Positions 14,750 through 23,546 are shown, counted from the first letter of the stretch. The stretch: 37,933 nucleotides of DNA from Flavobacterium sp. (GCF_027490375.1 NZ_JAIXYH010000056.1:1-37933); one strand, 5' to 3'. The notes: a model not told the origin generated them from the sequence alone. Program-made: numbers and translations.

Positions 14750-17128
14750 ATGAATAAAACCATTTTAGGCGCCGTTTTTGCTTTGTTTTTTGTTGACTTC
14801 GGATTTGGGCAGTTGGTAAAAACCATTTCTGGAAACGTAAAATCGGGTGGCACAATCGTTGAAAATGCTGTGATTTACGTAGGAAAGAAAAAAATTAACT
14901 GCGATGCACAAGGCACTTTTGTCTTTACGGTAGATAATTCTGTTGATGAATTTACCGTTGTTGCACCTCATTTCGAAAAGGTCGTACAGAGAATAAGCAG
15001 CGAGCCTGTACAAGTGTACCAATTTAATTTGTCGCCACATGCCGAGGATTTAGCCGAAATCATTGTTCGGAAAAAAGCCTCATTGGTTTATGATGTTTCA
15101 GGAAGTAATAAACTGAATGCCAAAACGCTGCGCGAATATTCGGCTCAAAATTTGGGGGATGCTTTGCGCGAAATAAACGGCGTAAATAGTTTAAAGACAG
15201 GCAATAACATCGTAAAACCGATCATTCATGGATTGAGCGGGAGTCGGATTTCGATGCTTACCAATCGTTTGCGTATGGAAGATCAACAATGGGGAACCGA
15301 ACATGCGCCGGCTGTGGATGTGAACGGCTTAACGCGAATCAATGTTGTAAAAGATGCCGCTGCTTTGCAATACAGTGGCGACGGCGTAGGTGGTTTGATT
15401 TTATTGGAACGTCAGATTCCTGAAAACGACACAATTTTTAGTCAGCTTACCTCCACAGCGCAATCAAACGGTAGCGGTGGGGCACTAGCTGCAACTTTTG
15501 TTCGGGCAAAGGAAAAGGGAACTTCGTACCGGATCGATGCCGCAGCTAAGATGTTTGGTGATCGCCGTGCTGCAGATTACGTTCTCTCAAATACGGGAAA
15601 TCGGGATTTTTCTGCAGCAGCGCAACTCCGACGGAAATTGAAATTCGGAACCCTAAACGCCGAATTGTCGTACTTTCAAACTGAAACGGGCATTCTTGCC
15701 GCTTCGCATATTGGAAATGCAACTGATTTGTATTTTGCCATCCAATCGCAGAAACCGTCGGTAGTAAGACCTTTCACGTACGACATTGCGAACCCGAAAC
15801 AACAAGTGTCGCATTTGTTCTCACAGCTTTCGCTGGAAAAGGAACTCGGCAAATGGAATAGCAAATGGTATTACGGCTATCAGCGCAACAATCGAAAAGA
15901 ATTCGATATTCGACGTGGAAACCGTGACAACATTCCCGCCTTGGATCTGACTTTGCAGTCGCACAGTATTTTGGCCGATTTTAAAAGAATGTTCCAAAAT
16001 ACAGAAGTGAAGTTGGGAATTTCGGGCGGCTATCAAACCAATTTTGCGAATCCGGACACAGGCGTACGACCAATAGTACCGAATTTTACTAAAACAGATT
16101 TGGGATTATATGCCATTTCGGATTTGGAATTAAATAGCACATTTCGTTTAGAAAGCGGTATTCGTTACGATTATTCGCGAATTACGGCAAGTAAATTTTA
16201 CCAAAATTCGCGTTGGAACGAACGCAACTATCAGTCGGATTTTGGGCAGTTTGTAGTCTTTGAAAACGCTGGTGAACTTTTAGTAGAACCGATTTTTAAT
16301 TACCACAATATTGCCGCGAATGCCAAAGTTTCGGGACAAATTTCTGAAAACTACCGCATTGAATTTGGAGCGACTGCCTTGAACAGAAATCCGAATGTCA
16401 GCGAACTTTTTTCGGACGGTTTACACCATTCATCGGGCATTATCGAAGTGGGAGATTTGCGTTTAAAACAGGAAAATGCAGTGAAAGTAGCGCTTAATCA
16501 AAATCTGACATGGAAAGCGAGTACGTTTAGTTTAGAATCGTTTTTGCAACACATTGAGAACTTCATTTACTTACAACCAACCGGTTTTCTGACGACAATC
16601 CGCGGTGCATTTCCAGTTTATGAATACAAAAGCACTACTGCGCGCTTATTTGGTGCCGATTTTAGTTGGACGTACCGATTTTCAAATCGCTTTTCCTTTA
16701 AAACGGCTGCTTCATACGTTTCGGGTTACGACGTTCGCGAAAGCAGAAACTTGATCGACATGCCGCCCTTCAATTGGCACTCATCGATTATAGTAAAACC
16801 TTTCGAGAAATCGGATTTTACTTTAGAACTCCGACACGAATACGTTGCGTTTCAAAATGCCTTTCCCGATTTTGATTTTGAGACCAATATTGTTCAAAAC
16901 AATGAGTTAACACAGGTAACGGTCCCGATTTCCAGACCGCCAAACGCCTACCAACTCTTTGATTTAAAAGCTTCGTGGCCTTTTCAATTACAAAAAACCG
17001 CGCTACAAGCAAGTTTGGGAATTCAAAATATTGGAAATCAGAGCTATAGAGATTATTTAAATAAACAACGCCTATTCGCTGATGAATTAGGCAGAAACAT
17101 CACTTTACAAGTACAAATCAATATTTAA
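14750..17128 (+). CDS. TonB-dependent outer membrane receptor, ZnuD-like
   Basis: A 792-residue receptor with a signal peptide (about 1-20), a carboxypeptidase-like beta domain (about 24-95), a plug domain (about 110-225) and a 22-strand-type barrel ending in NITLQVQINI. The plug signature IIHGLSGSRISMLTNRLRMEDQQWGTEHAP followed by VVKDAAALQYSGDGVGGLI is that of the ZnuD-type zinc receptors. The barrel has few His-rich loops, so the substrate stays open. The small His-rich protein precedes it and a lipoprotein follows after 2 nt. Confidence 0.85.
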   Translation: MNKTILGAVFALFFVDFGFGQLVKTISGNVKSGGTIVENAVIYVGKKKINCDAQGTFVFTVDNSVDEFTVVAPHFEKVVQRISSEPVQVYQFNLSPHAEDLAEIIVRKKASLVYDVSGSNKLNAKTLREYSAQNLGDALREINGVNSLKTGNNIVKPIIHGLSGSRISMLTNRLRMEDQQWGTEHAPAVDVNGLTRINVVKDAAALQYSGDGVGGLILLERQIPENDTIFSQLTSTAQSNGSGGALAATFVRAKEKGTSYRIDAAAKMFGDRRAADYVLSNTGNRDFSAAAQLRRKLKFGTLNAELSYFQTETGILAASHIGNATDLYFAIQSQKPSVVRPFTYDIANPKQQVSHLFSQLSLEKELGKWNSKWYYGYQRNNRKEFDIRRGNRDNIPALDLTLQSHSILADFKRMFQNTEVKLGISGGYQTNFANPDTGVRPIVPNFTKTDLGLYAISDLELNSTFRLESGIRYDYSRITASKFYQNSRWNERNYQSDFGQFVVFENAGELLVEPIFNYHNIAANAKVSGQISENYRIEFGATALNRNPNVSELFSDGLHHSSGIIEVGDLRLKQENAVKVALNQNLTWKASTFSLESFLQHIENFIYLQPTGFLTTIRGAFPVYEYKSTTARLFGADFSWTYRFSNRFSFKTAASYVSGYDVRESRNLIDMPPFNWHSSIIVKPFEKSDFTLELRHEYVAFQNAFPDFDFETNIVQNNELTQVTVPISRPPNAYQLFDLKASWPFQLQKTALQASLGIQNIGNQSYRDYLNKQRLFADELGRNITLQVQINI

Positions 17129-17130
17129 TC

Positions 17131-17685
17131 ATGAAAGAACAAGTATTTATTTTCGTAACTTTAGCAACGGCATTATTCACTTCATGCGACGACGATAGCG
17201 CTTCGCAAGTAATTGAAGAAGAAGTTATTACAACTATCGAAGTAACGCTGACCGGAGGTGGAGAAACGATCACTTTAGTTTCGAGAGACTTAGACGGAGA
17301 CGGACCTGGTTTACCTGTTTCGGTAGTTAGCGGAAATTTAACGGCTGGGACTACTTATACGGGTTCTATCGTTTTAAAAAATGAAACAGAAACTCCCGCA
17401 GAAATTAAAAATCCTGAGATTTTGGAAAAAGATGAAGAACACCAGTTCTTTTACCAAACAACGGGAACTGTAGGTACATTTACGTACACCGATGCCGACA
17501 GCAATAACAATCCGATTGGTTTAACATTTACCTTGCAAACTGCGGCAACTGCAGGAACGGGAAGTATCACGTTTACCTTACGTCACGAGTTGAACAAAAA
17601 CGGAACTGGAGTAGATCAAGGTATCATCACCAACGCAGGTGGAAGCACCGATATCGAAGTTTCTTTTCCAGTAACTATCGAATAG
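17131..17685 (+). CDS. Outer-membrane lipoprotein linked to the TonB receptor
   Basis: A 184-residue lipoprotein with lipid Cys19 (LFTSC). The mature sequence has an acidic linker (CDDDSASQVIEEEVITTIEV), then a beta-sandwich with GGETITLVSRDLDGDGPG, TYTGSIVLKNETETPAE, DEEHQFFYQ and GTGSITFTLRHELNK. This is a conserved Flavobacteriia family (often labelled 'type 1 periplasmic binding fold superfamily protein') that repeatedly follows such TonB receptors. It probably helps capture the same substrate at the surface. Two hairpins follow the stop codon. Confidence 0.7.
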   Translation: MKEQVFIFVTLATALFTSCDDDSASQVIEEEVITTIEVTLTGGGETITLVSRDLDGDGPGLPVSVVSGNLTAGTTYTGSIVLKNETETPAEIKNPEILEKDEEHQFFYQTTGTVGTFTYTDADSNNNPIGLTFTLQTAATAGTGSITFTLRHELNKNGTGVDQGIITNAGGSTDIEVSFPVTIE

Positions 17686-17705
17686 TTTCTTCTTAAATCT
17701 TCACA

Positions 17706-17737
17706 AAAACCGATTGCGAAAGTGATCGGTTTTTTTA
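17706..17737 (+). terminator. Intrinsic terminator of the TonB receptor unit
   Basis: AAAACCGAT (17706-17714) pairs with ATCGGTTTT (17725-17733) over 9 bp around a 10-nt loop and is followed by a T-run. It lies 20 nt after the lipoprotein stop. Confidence 0.8.
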
Positions 17738-17743
17738 TGCGAA

Positions 17744-17767
17744 AAACCCGAGCGTTAACTCGGGTTT
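17744..17767 (-). terminator. Second hairpin, oriented for minus-strand transcripts
   Basis: AAACCCGAG (17744-17752) and CTCGGGTTT (17759-17767) form a perfect 9-bp stem with a 6-nt loop. On the minus strand it runs into TTTTTCGC. It would block read-through from the ferredoxin side into the receptor unit. Confidence 0.55.
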
Positions 17768-17769
17768 AA

Positions 17770-18045
17770 GCAGATTTCAATTTCACGCATAAATGACTTT
17801 ACCGGGTGTTCGACATAAAAACTTTGTTAGGTCGGGGAAAGTGACTTTTTCAAGTTTGATTATTAGAAATTTCTCCTTTCTATTTTTCTAAAGCTAAGCA
17901 TTTAAATGCTTTTTAACTTCGATTTTTATATTGAAAGCACATTAATTTATTGCTTTTCAAGCGCGGCAGCAGTAACAGTTCCATCCTTCAGTATGGTTTG
18001 AACAAACAACAAACATTTAAGCCGCTAGAATCAGAACAAATAAAA
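17770..18045. other. Intergenic region without a supported gene
   Basis: The only clear structure is the perfect palindrome AAGCATTT-AAATGCTT (17896-17911), followed by TTTTAAC on the plus strand as in a terminator. There is no upstream plus-strand gene that needs it. A short untranslated RNA ending there is possible but unsupported. Confidence 0.35.
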
Positions 18046-18101
18046 AGTTCCATTTTTTCATCGCCCTAGATTATTTAATAGAACGATGTAAAAATGGAAC
18101 T
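18046..18101 (-). terminator. Long-stem terminator of the ferredoxin gene
   Basis: The arms 18046-18063 and 18084-18101 pair at 17 of 18 positions (AGTTCCATTTTT against AAAAATGGAACT, then CATCG against CGATG, one T.T mismatch) around a 20-nt loop. Reading on the minus strand the hairpin is followed by TTTTTATTT. It sits 50 nt beyond the ferredoxin stop at 18152. The stem is unusually long for a terminator. Confidence 0.65.
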
Positions 18102-18151
18102 CTGAGAATATCTGGACAATAAGGCAGCTGCCCTATTTTGGTTTGTGTGAT

Positions 18152-18502
18152 CTAGCTGTTGTGTAAGAACGCTTGTCTGTTAAGCAAGGTTTCTTCGCTT
18201 TCTACGTGGTTTGGATCGGGTACACAGCAATCGACCGGACAAACGGCAGCGCACTGAGGTTCGTCGTGAAAACCTTTACATTCCGTACATTTTCCGGGAA
18301 CGATGTAGTACACTTCGTCAGAAATAGGCGTTTGCGGTGCTTCAGCATCAATTTCGGTACCGTCGGGAAGTACAATTTTCCCTTTTAAGGCAGTTCCGTC
18401 TTTGTAGCGCCAATCGTCTGCTCCTTCATAAATTGCTGTATTTGGACACTCGGGCTCGCAAGCTCCGCAGTTGATACACTCGTCTGTAATGATTATGGCC
18501 AT
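18152..18502 (-). CDS. 4Fe-4S dicluster ferredoxin
   Basis: A 116-residue cytosolic electron carrier. The first cluster motif is [12 protein letters not shown] (about residues 9-20). The second is [22 protein letters not shown] (about 72-93), with the longer spacing of Alvin-type ferredoxins, separated by an insertion of about 45 residues. All eight cluster Cys appear present. The gene is divergent from the acyl-CoA reductase gene with about 90 bp between starts, an arrangement I recognise as conserved in Flavobacteriia, which suggests linked function or shared control. Confidence 0.92.
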   Translation of the reverse strand: MAIIITDECINCGACEPECPNTAIYEGADDWRYKDGTALKGKIVLPDGTEIDAEAPQTPISDEVYYIVPGKCTECKGFHDEPQCAAVCPVDCCVPDPNHVESEETLLNRQAFLHNS

Positions 18503-18541
18503 GCTTCGCTATTTGAAAGTGATATTGCTAGTGAATTCACT

Positions 18542-18549
18542 TATTTTTG
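18542..18549 (+). promoter_or_regulatory. Predicted -7 box of the acyl-CoA reductase gene
   Basis: TATTTTTG fits TAnnTTTG and is followed by CTGCAAAATTA, a usual Flavobacteriia flank. It lies 43 bases ahead of the ATG at 18592. No -33 element at standard spacing was found. Confidence 0.45.
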
Positions 18550-18591
18550 CTGCAAAATTACGTGCAAACAAACGTATTAACAAACAACTTT

Positions 18592-19644
18592 ATGACTTTG
18601 CAAGCGAAAATTCAATCATTAGTGCAATTAGGAGCCGCATTTTCTCGGATTTTGAATGAAACTGCTTCAACAGATTCGCTTACTTCCGCAGAAAAAAATG
18701 TGCAGCAGTGGCTGAGTCGCGCGGTACATCATAACGGTTGGTACACCGAAGAAATGCTGCGTTTTTGCTTACAAGGTTGGTCGGAGAACTTTACAGTTGA
18801 AAAATTAGAACACTGGCTAACAAAATATGCGATTACTGAAAACCAATCGCCTAAACGAATCGGGTTAATTTTAGCCGGTAACGTTCCTTTGGTTGGATTT
18901 CACGACATTTTATGCGTTTGGTTGTCTGGAAATCATGCGTTGATTAAACGATCTTCGTCCGATCAGCAGCTTACCACAGCCGTAGTGCAGTTATTGGAAT
19001 CTATTGCTCCAGATTTCGCTAATGCCTACACTTTCGTGGAAGAAAAACTAACTGACTTTGATGCTGTGATTGCAACGGGAAGCGACAATAGTGCACGCTA
19101 CTTCGAATATTACTTCCGAAACAAGCCAAATATCATCCGGAAAAATCGAAACGGAATAGCTGTACTAAGTGGAGAAGAAACTGCCGAAGATTTAGCAGGA
19201 TTGGCAACTGATATCTTTACCTATTTTGGCTTAGGTTGCCGAAATGTTTCTAAAATTTATCTTCCTCAGAAATACGATATGGCGCACTTTTATCAAGGTA
19301 TTTATCACCGAAGCGATGTGCTACAACTAGAAAAATATTGTAATAATTACGACTACAACAAAGCCGTGTTCATGATGAGTAATCGACAGATTTACGATAA
19401 CGGCTTTTTAATTTTAGTCGAAGACGAATCGTTTAGTTCACCGATTGCCGCAGTTTTTTATGAATTCTACACCGATCTCTCCGAACTTCAATCGCAAATA
19501 AACACCAATGCAGATCAAATTCAATGTTTGGTTTCCAACTTGCCTTTGTCGGGCGCTATTCCTTTCGGAACCACGCAAAGACCAGAACTTTGGGATTACG
19601 CCGACGGTATCGACACGCTCGAATTCTTACTTAAAATAGATTAA
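18592..19644 (+). CDS. LuxC-family acyl-CoA reductase
   Basis: A 350-residue protein starting at the ATG at 18592 (MTLQAKIQSLVQLGAAF); the longer frame begins with TTG inside the predicted promoter. It has the LuxC/aldehyde-dehydrogenase-like features IGLILAGNVPLVGFHDILCVWLSGN, KRSSSDQQLT, IRKNRNGIAVLSGEE and the predicted nucleophile Cys in YFGLGCRNVSKIYLP. LuxC enzymes reduce activated fatty acyl groups to aldehydes with NADPH. There are no lux partners here, so the physiological substrate is unknown. It lies next to the ferredoxin and upstream of serC. Confidence 0.85.
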   Translation: MTLQAKIQSLVQLGAAFSRILNETASTDSLTSAEKNVQQWLSRAVHHNGWYTEEMLRFCLQGWSENFTVEKLEHWLTKYAITENQSPKRIGLILAGNVPLVGFHDILCVWLSGNHALIKRSSSDQQLTTAVVQLLESIAPDFANAYTFVEEKLTDFDAVIATGSDNSARYFEYYFRNKPNIIRKNRNGIAVLSGEETAEDLAGLATDIFTYFGLGCRNVSKIYLPQKYDMAHFYQGIYHRSDVLQLEKYCNNYDYNKAVFMMSNRQIYDNGFLILVEDESFSSPIAAVFYEFYTDLSELQSQINTNADQIQCLVSNLPLSGAIPFGTTQRPELWDYADGIDTLEFLLKID

Positions 19645-19693
19645 CTACAACGTTTTTGTTAATAAACTGTTTTTAAATTGTAAGCTTTCGTTT

Positions 19694-19722
19694 TTGGAAG
19701 AAGTCTGTGTTGCCGATTTTTG
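19694..19722 (+). promoter_or_regulatory. Predicted serC-serA promoter
   Basis: TTGG (19694) and GATTTTTG (19715-19722, one mismatch to TAnnTTTG) are separated by 18 bases, close to the spacing of Bacteroidota promoters. The box lies 20 bases before the serC ATG. Confidence 0.4.
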
Positions 19723-19742
19723 CAGCTCGATTTTCCATATCC

Positions 19743-20813
19743 ATGAAGAAACATAATTTTAGTTCCGGACCGAGTATTTTACCACAAGAAGTATTTGAAC
19801 AAGCGGCGGCGGCTGTGCTTGATTTCAACAACTCGGGCTTATCTCTACTAGAAATTTCGCACAGAAGTAAAGATTTTGTTGCAGTAATGGACGAAGCGCG
19901 AGCCCTATCGTTAGAACTTTTAGGACTAGAAAATAAAGGATACCAAGCTTTGTTTCTCCACGGAGGTGCGAGTTTACAATTCGCCATGATTCCGTACAAT
20001 TTATTAGGTGCCAACCAAAAAGCCAGTTATCTGGAAACCGGTACTTGGGCTGTTGCGGCAGCAAAAGAAGCTCGATTGTTTGGCGAAGTTGAAATTGCTG
20101 CGAGTTCAAAGGATGCTAATTTCAATTACATTCCGAAGGAAATCAGTGTTTCGCCAGACGCAAGTTACCTGCACTTAACCAGTAACAATACCATTTTCGG
20201 TACTCAAATACAGTCGTTTCCCGAAGCTACAATTCCTGTGGTATGCGACATGAGTAGCGATATTTTTTCCAGAGAGCTCGATTTTTCCAAATTCGATTAC
20301 ATCTACGCAGGTGCTCAAAAAAATATGGGTCCGGCGGGAGTGGCATTGGTTGTGGTTAAAGAATCGATTTTAGGAAAAACTGGACGCGAGATTCCGAGCA
20401 TGCTCGATTTACAAAAGCACATCAAAGGAGAAAGTATGTACAATACGCCGCCTTGTTTTGCGGTATATACCTCATTACTTACGATGCGATGGATAAAAAA
20501 TAACGGTGGTTTAGCTGCAGCAGAAAAACGAAATCGAGAGAAAGCTGCACTGTTATATGCGGAAATTGACCGAAATCCGTTGTTTAAATCGACGGTTCAG
20601 GGAGAAGATCGCAGTGTTATGAACGCTACTTTTGTTTTAACCGATGAGCGTTTGCAAGAACGATTTGATGCTCTTTGGAAAGCGGCCAATATTTCCGGAT
20701 TAACCGGGCACCGCTCTGTGGGTGGTTACCGGGCATCTATGTATAATGCCATGAAAATAGAAAGCGTGCAGACACTAGTCGACGTAATGAAAGAATTTGA
20801 AAAACAAGCATAA
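19743..20813 (+). CDS. serC: Phosphoserine aminotransferase
   Basis: A PLP enzyme converting 3-phosphohydroxypyruvate and glutamate to phosphoserine in serine (and pyridoxal phosphate) synthesis. The ATG at 19743 (MKKHNFSSGPSILPQEVF) gives 356 residues, the normal length; an upstream frame extension is not homologous. It shows the N-terminal FSSGPSILP, LFLHGGASLQFAM, the PLP-lysine segment YAGAQKNMGPAGVALV and C-terminal GHRSVGGYRASMYNAM. Its TAA overlaps the start of the dehydrogenase gene (TAATG). Confidence 0.96.
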   Translation: MKKHNFSSGPSILPQEVFEQAAAAVLDFNNSGLSLLEISHRSKDFVAVMDEARALSLELLGLENKGYQALFLHGGASLQFAMIPYNLLGANQKASYLETGTWAVAAAKEARLFGEVEIAASSKDANFNYIPKEISVSPDASYLHLTSNNTIFGTQIQSFPEATIPVVCDMSSDIFSRELDFSKFDYIYAGAQKNMGPAGVALVVVKESILGKTGREIPSMLDLQKHIKGESMYNTPPCFAVYTSLLTMRWIKNNGGLAAAEKRNREKAALLYAEIDRNPLFKSTVQGEDRSVMNATFVLTDERLQERFDALWKAANISGLTGHRSVGGYRASMYNAMKIESVQTLVDVMKEFEKQA

Positions 20814-21778
20814 TGAAGATATTAGCAAACGACGGTATTTCGGAAATTGGAAAAATTGAGCTTGAAAAAGCCGGCTTTGAAGTAATTACTACGAAGGTTG
20901 CTCAGGAGCAGGTTGCCAATTACATCAATGCGAACAATGTTTCGGTGCTTTTGGTTCGAAGTGCTACCAAAGTGCGAAAAGATATTATCGATGCTTGCGC
21001 CGGACTAAAAATTATTGGTCGCGGTGGTGTGGGTATGGATAACATTGATGTCGACTATGCGCGCGCTGCCGGTAAGCACGTGATCAATACACCAGCATCC
21101 TCTTCAGAATCGGTTGCCGAACTCGTTTTTGCGCACTTGTTCAGCGGCATTCGCTTCTTGCACGATTCGAATAGAAATATGCCTTTGGAAGGCGAAACGG
21201 CATTTGAAATGCTAAAAAAAGCTTACGCAAATGGCCGTGAATTACGCGGTAAAACAATTGGTATTATTGGCTTTGGGCGCATCGGACAAGCGGTTGCTAA
21301 AATGGCTGTTGGCTTGGGCATGCGTGTTATTGCTGCCGATAAGTTTGTCGGAAAAGCTGAAATTCGATTGGATTTCTACAACGGACAATTCATCAATGTT
21401 GAAATTGAAACCGAACCAGTTGAAGATTTATTACGTCATTCTGAATTTATTACCTTACACGTTCCGGCTCAGGAAAACGGTTATGTAATTGGTGCAGCCG
21501 AAATCGACGCGATGAAAGACGGTGTGGGCATCATTAACTGTTCTAGAGGCGGTGTTTTAGATGAAGTAGCTCTCATTAAAGCTCTGGATAGCAACAAGGT
21601 TAGTTTTGCTGGATTAGATGTTTTTGAGAACGAACCGAATCCAGAAATTCGAATTCTTATGCATCCAAATATTTCACTTACACCGCACATTGGTGCAGCG
21701 ACCTTAGAAGCGCAAGACCGTATTGGAAGTGAATTAGCAGCTCAAATTATTTCGTTGTTAAAGACGCAACAAGACTAA
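20813..21778 (+). CDS. serA: D-3-phosphoglycerate dehydrogenase (short SerA type)
   Basis: This oxidises 3-phosphoglycerate with NAD as the first step of serine synthesis. The 321 residues comprise substrate- and NAD-binding domains only; there is no C-terminal ACT domain, so feedback by serine through ACT is not expected. Visible motifs are GRGGVGMDNIDV, the Rossmann loop GIIGFGRIGQAVA, catalytic Arg in INCSRGGVLDE, Glu in DVFENEPNP and His in LTPHIGAAT. It overlaps serC by one base, which supports the assignment over other 2-hydroxyacid dehydrogenases. Confidence 0.92.
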   Translation: MKILANDGISEIGKIELEKAGFEVITTKVAQEQVANYINANNVSVLLVRSATKVRKDIIDACAGLKIIGRGGVGMDNIDVDYARAAGKHVINTPASSSESVAELVFAHLFSGIRFLHDSNRNMPLEGETAFEMLKKAYANGRELRGKTIGIIGFGRIGQAVAKMAVGLGMRVIAADKFVGKAEIRLDFYNGQFINVEIETEPVEDLLRHSEFITLHVPAQENGYVIGAAEIDAMKDGVGIINCSRGGVLDEVALIKALDSNKVSFAGLDVFENEPNPEIRILMHPNISLTPHIGAATLEAQDRIGSELAAQIISLLKTQQD

Positions 21779-21810
21779 TTTTTAAAGGTATTTTTTCCGA
21801 ACTTTACTAC

Positions 21811-22245
21811 ATGAAAATGTTTCGGAAATCAATTGGTTTATTTATTGCCGCTCTTGCAGTGCTTTTTGCCTATTGCAGTGGTGGTAATGTAAATAATACC
21901 GCTGCAGCTAAAACTTCTAACGATACGATTCGTATTGCAAATGATAGTTTAGAATACGAAGTAGTAGTTTTCGATCCAGGTTTTAGCAGCTGGCTGTTAC
22001 GAGCTGCCCCTCGTGGGTATTATTCGCAAACCTATTTAGAAGCCCGAAATCGCGTTTGGGTGCAGCAATGGAATATCAAAGCAGCTACGCAAACCAACAA
22101 TAATTTGTTTTTGATGCAAATTGAGTACGATCCCAAAATTAATTACGGATACGAAGTTAATTATCTGCTTTTTAATTATTTAACCTATTTCCAACTCCGC
22201 AATAACTTAAGTTTGGGAGTTTTTCAGCCACACAGATTTCAATGA
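21811..22245 (+). CDS. DUF6146-like lipoprotein
   Basis: A 144-residue protein with a lipoprotein-type signal peptide ending near Cys22 (AVLFAYCSGG). The mature domain has the conserved run DSLEYEVVVFDPGF, the motif APRGYYSQTYLEARNR and the C-terminal INYGYEVNYLLFNYLTYFQ, which I recognise as DUF6146 of Flavobacteriia. Function unknown. It follows serA by 32 nt and overlaps the next gene by ATGA, so it is probably cotranscribed. Confidence 0.75.
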   Translation: MKMFRKSIGLFIAALAVLFAYCSGGNVNNTAAAKTSNDTIRIANDSLEYEVVVFDPGFSSWLLRAAPRGYYSQTYLEARNRVWVQQWNIKAATQTNNNLFLMQIEYDPKINYGYEVNYLLFNYLTYFQLRNNLSLGVFQPHRFQ

Positions 22246-22559
22246 GTCGGTTAAAAGAAAAATGGGGAATTCGTTCGAATGTGCAACTTTTCGTCGTGCT
22301 CGTTGTTTTCGCGATTACAGGTACGTCTGCGGCTCGAATTTCTAAAGCCCTAATGGAATATCTTTCTCTAAGTCAAGAAAATTTAGGGCTGTTTCTGTAC
22401 TATATTGTTCTTCTCGTACTAGTACTTCCTCTCTATCCTTTCATGCTGATGGGAATTGGATGGGTTTTCGGACAATCGAAGTTTTTTTTCCCTTTTGGAA
22501 GAAAATTAATCCGACAGCTCAGTTTCAATTTGTTATTTAAAGCCGATACAAAATCTTAA
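22242..22559 (+). CDS. DUF6787-like small membrane protein
   Basis: A 105-residue protein with two membrane segments (VQLFVVLVVFAITGTSA and FLYYIVLLVLVLPLYPFMLMGIGWVFG) and a basic C-terminus. The N-terminal LKEKWGIRSN and C-terminal FGRKLIRQL are typical of DUF6787. Its ATG overlaps the DUF6146 stop, and its own stop overlaps the stop of the convergent gene at 22556. Confidence 0.75.
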   Translation: MSRLKEKWGIRSNVQLFVVLVVFAITGTSAARISKALMEYLSLSQENLGLFLYYIVLLVLVLPLYPFMLMGIGWVFGQSKFFFPFGRKLIRQLSFNLLFKADTKS

Positions 22560-22855
22560 GCGTTTTTATTCAGCGTTCGCGGCTGAATCGTAAACACGTT
22601 TGTTACTATCCACGAAAGTGTGAAAGTGGGTATAACATCACTAAAAGGCAGCAACTCTTCTAAGAAAACAACTCCGGCGCCCAACCAACCGCCTGCACCG
22701 GAAAACAATTTTCGATACAAAATGGCCGCTACTGGTGCCCAAACAATGTCGCTCAACTCGCCCAAGACAGGCAAACTGTACGATAAAGTTCCGACAACAT
22801 CCAAAAGAATGCAAAACAACAAGCGTTTTGTGGGCGAAATGGAAGCTAAGTTCAT
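22556..22855 (-). CDS. Small conserved membrane protein
   Basis: A 99-residue protein from the ATG at 22855 (MNLASISPTKRLLF). There are two or three hydrophobic segments (FCILLDVVGTLSYSLPVLG, IVWAPVAAILY, WLGAGVVFLEELLPF). The Asp-Val-x-Gly and GELSDIVWAPVAAILY features occur in small Bacteroidota membrane proteins of unknown function. It is convergent with DUF6787, the two stop codons sharing bases. Confidence 0.65.
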   Translation of the reverse strand: MNLASISPTKRLLFCILLDVVGTLSYSLPVLGELSDIVWAPVAAILYRKLFSGAGGWLGAGVVFLEELLPFSDVIPTFTLSWIVTNVFTIQPRTLNKNA

Positions 22856-22901
22856 CACAGGTTTTTAAATACTAATTTCAAACGCTGTGCCAAACAACAC
22901 T

Positions 22902-23528
22902 TTACGACTTCAACTTGTCTTTAAAAACTTTACGTACTTTCTCTACTTTAGGTGTGATCACGTAATGGCAATACGATTGCGAGGTGTTGCGCTTGTAGTA
23001 ATTCTGGTGATAATCCTCGGCAGGATACCAAGGTTGTGCGGCACTTACTTTCGTTACAATCGGATCTTTAAAAGTTAGCGCGGCGGTCATTTGAGCAATG
23101 TAGTTTTCAGCAGCTTCTTTTTGCGCATCGGAGTGATAAAATACTTCACTGCGGTATTGTGTACCCACATCGGCACCCTGACGATTTAGTGTTGTTGGAT
23201 CGTGCGTGGCAAAAAACACTTCCAACAGCTCTTCGTAAGATATTTCCGAAGGATCGAACTCAATTTGAATCGCCTCGGCATGTCCGGTACCGCCCGATGA
23301 AACTTGCTCGTAGGTTGGATTTGGCCGTTTTCCGCCTGTATAACCCGACTGTACTGCTTTAACGCCTTTTAAATCTAAAAAAACGGCTTCGGTACACCAA
23401 AAACAGCCGCCTGCAAAAGTTGCTAGTTCCATATTTTGAGCTTTCTTGATAGGTTGTGGTTTAGAATTGGATTGCGAATGACATGAAGTGGTTAAGACTG
23501 TCAACAGCAATAAAATCAATCTTCGCAT
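22902..23528 (-). CDS. msrA: Peptide-methionine (S)-S-oxide reductase, exported
   Basis: This repairs S-methionine sulfoxide in proteins. The ATG at 23528 gives 208 residues; the frame to 23549 starts with TTG inside the promoter. An N-terminal hydrophobic segment ending in LTTSC (Cys16) suggests export, perhaps as a lipoprotein. The catalytic motif GCFWCTE has Cys42 and Glu47, and GYTGG, GHAEAIQIEFDP and GTQYRSEVFY follow. The internal Met33 could serve as a cytosolic start. There is no fused MsrB domain; the partner for B-sulfoxide must be elsewhere. Confidence 0.94.
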   Translation of the reverse strand: MRRLILLLLTVLTTSCHSQSNSKPQPIKKAQNMELATFAGGCFWCTEAVFLDLKGVKAVQSGYTGGKRPNPTYEQVSSGGTGHAEAIQIEFDPSEISYEELLEVFFATHDPTTLNRQGADVGTQYRSEVFYHSDAQKEAAENYIAQMTAALTFKDPIVTKVSAAQPWYPAEDYHQNYYKRNTSQSYCHYVITPKVEKVRKVFKDKLKS

Positions 23529-23546
23529 GACAAAATTATTTACAAA

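Noticed and set aside
17896..17911. Palindrome AAGCATTTAAATGCTT with T-run as the end of a small RNA
   Set aside because: It looks like a plus-strand terminator, but no promoter box or conserved body was found upstream, so a small RNA gene cannot be supported.
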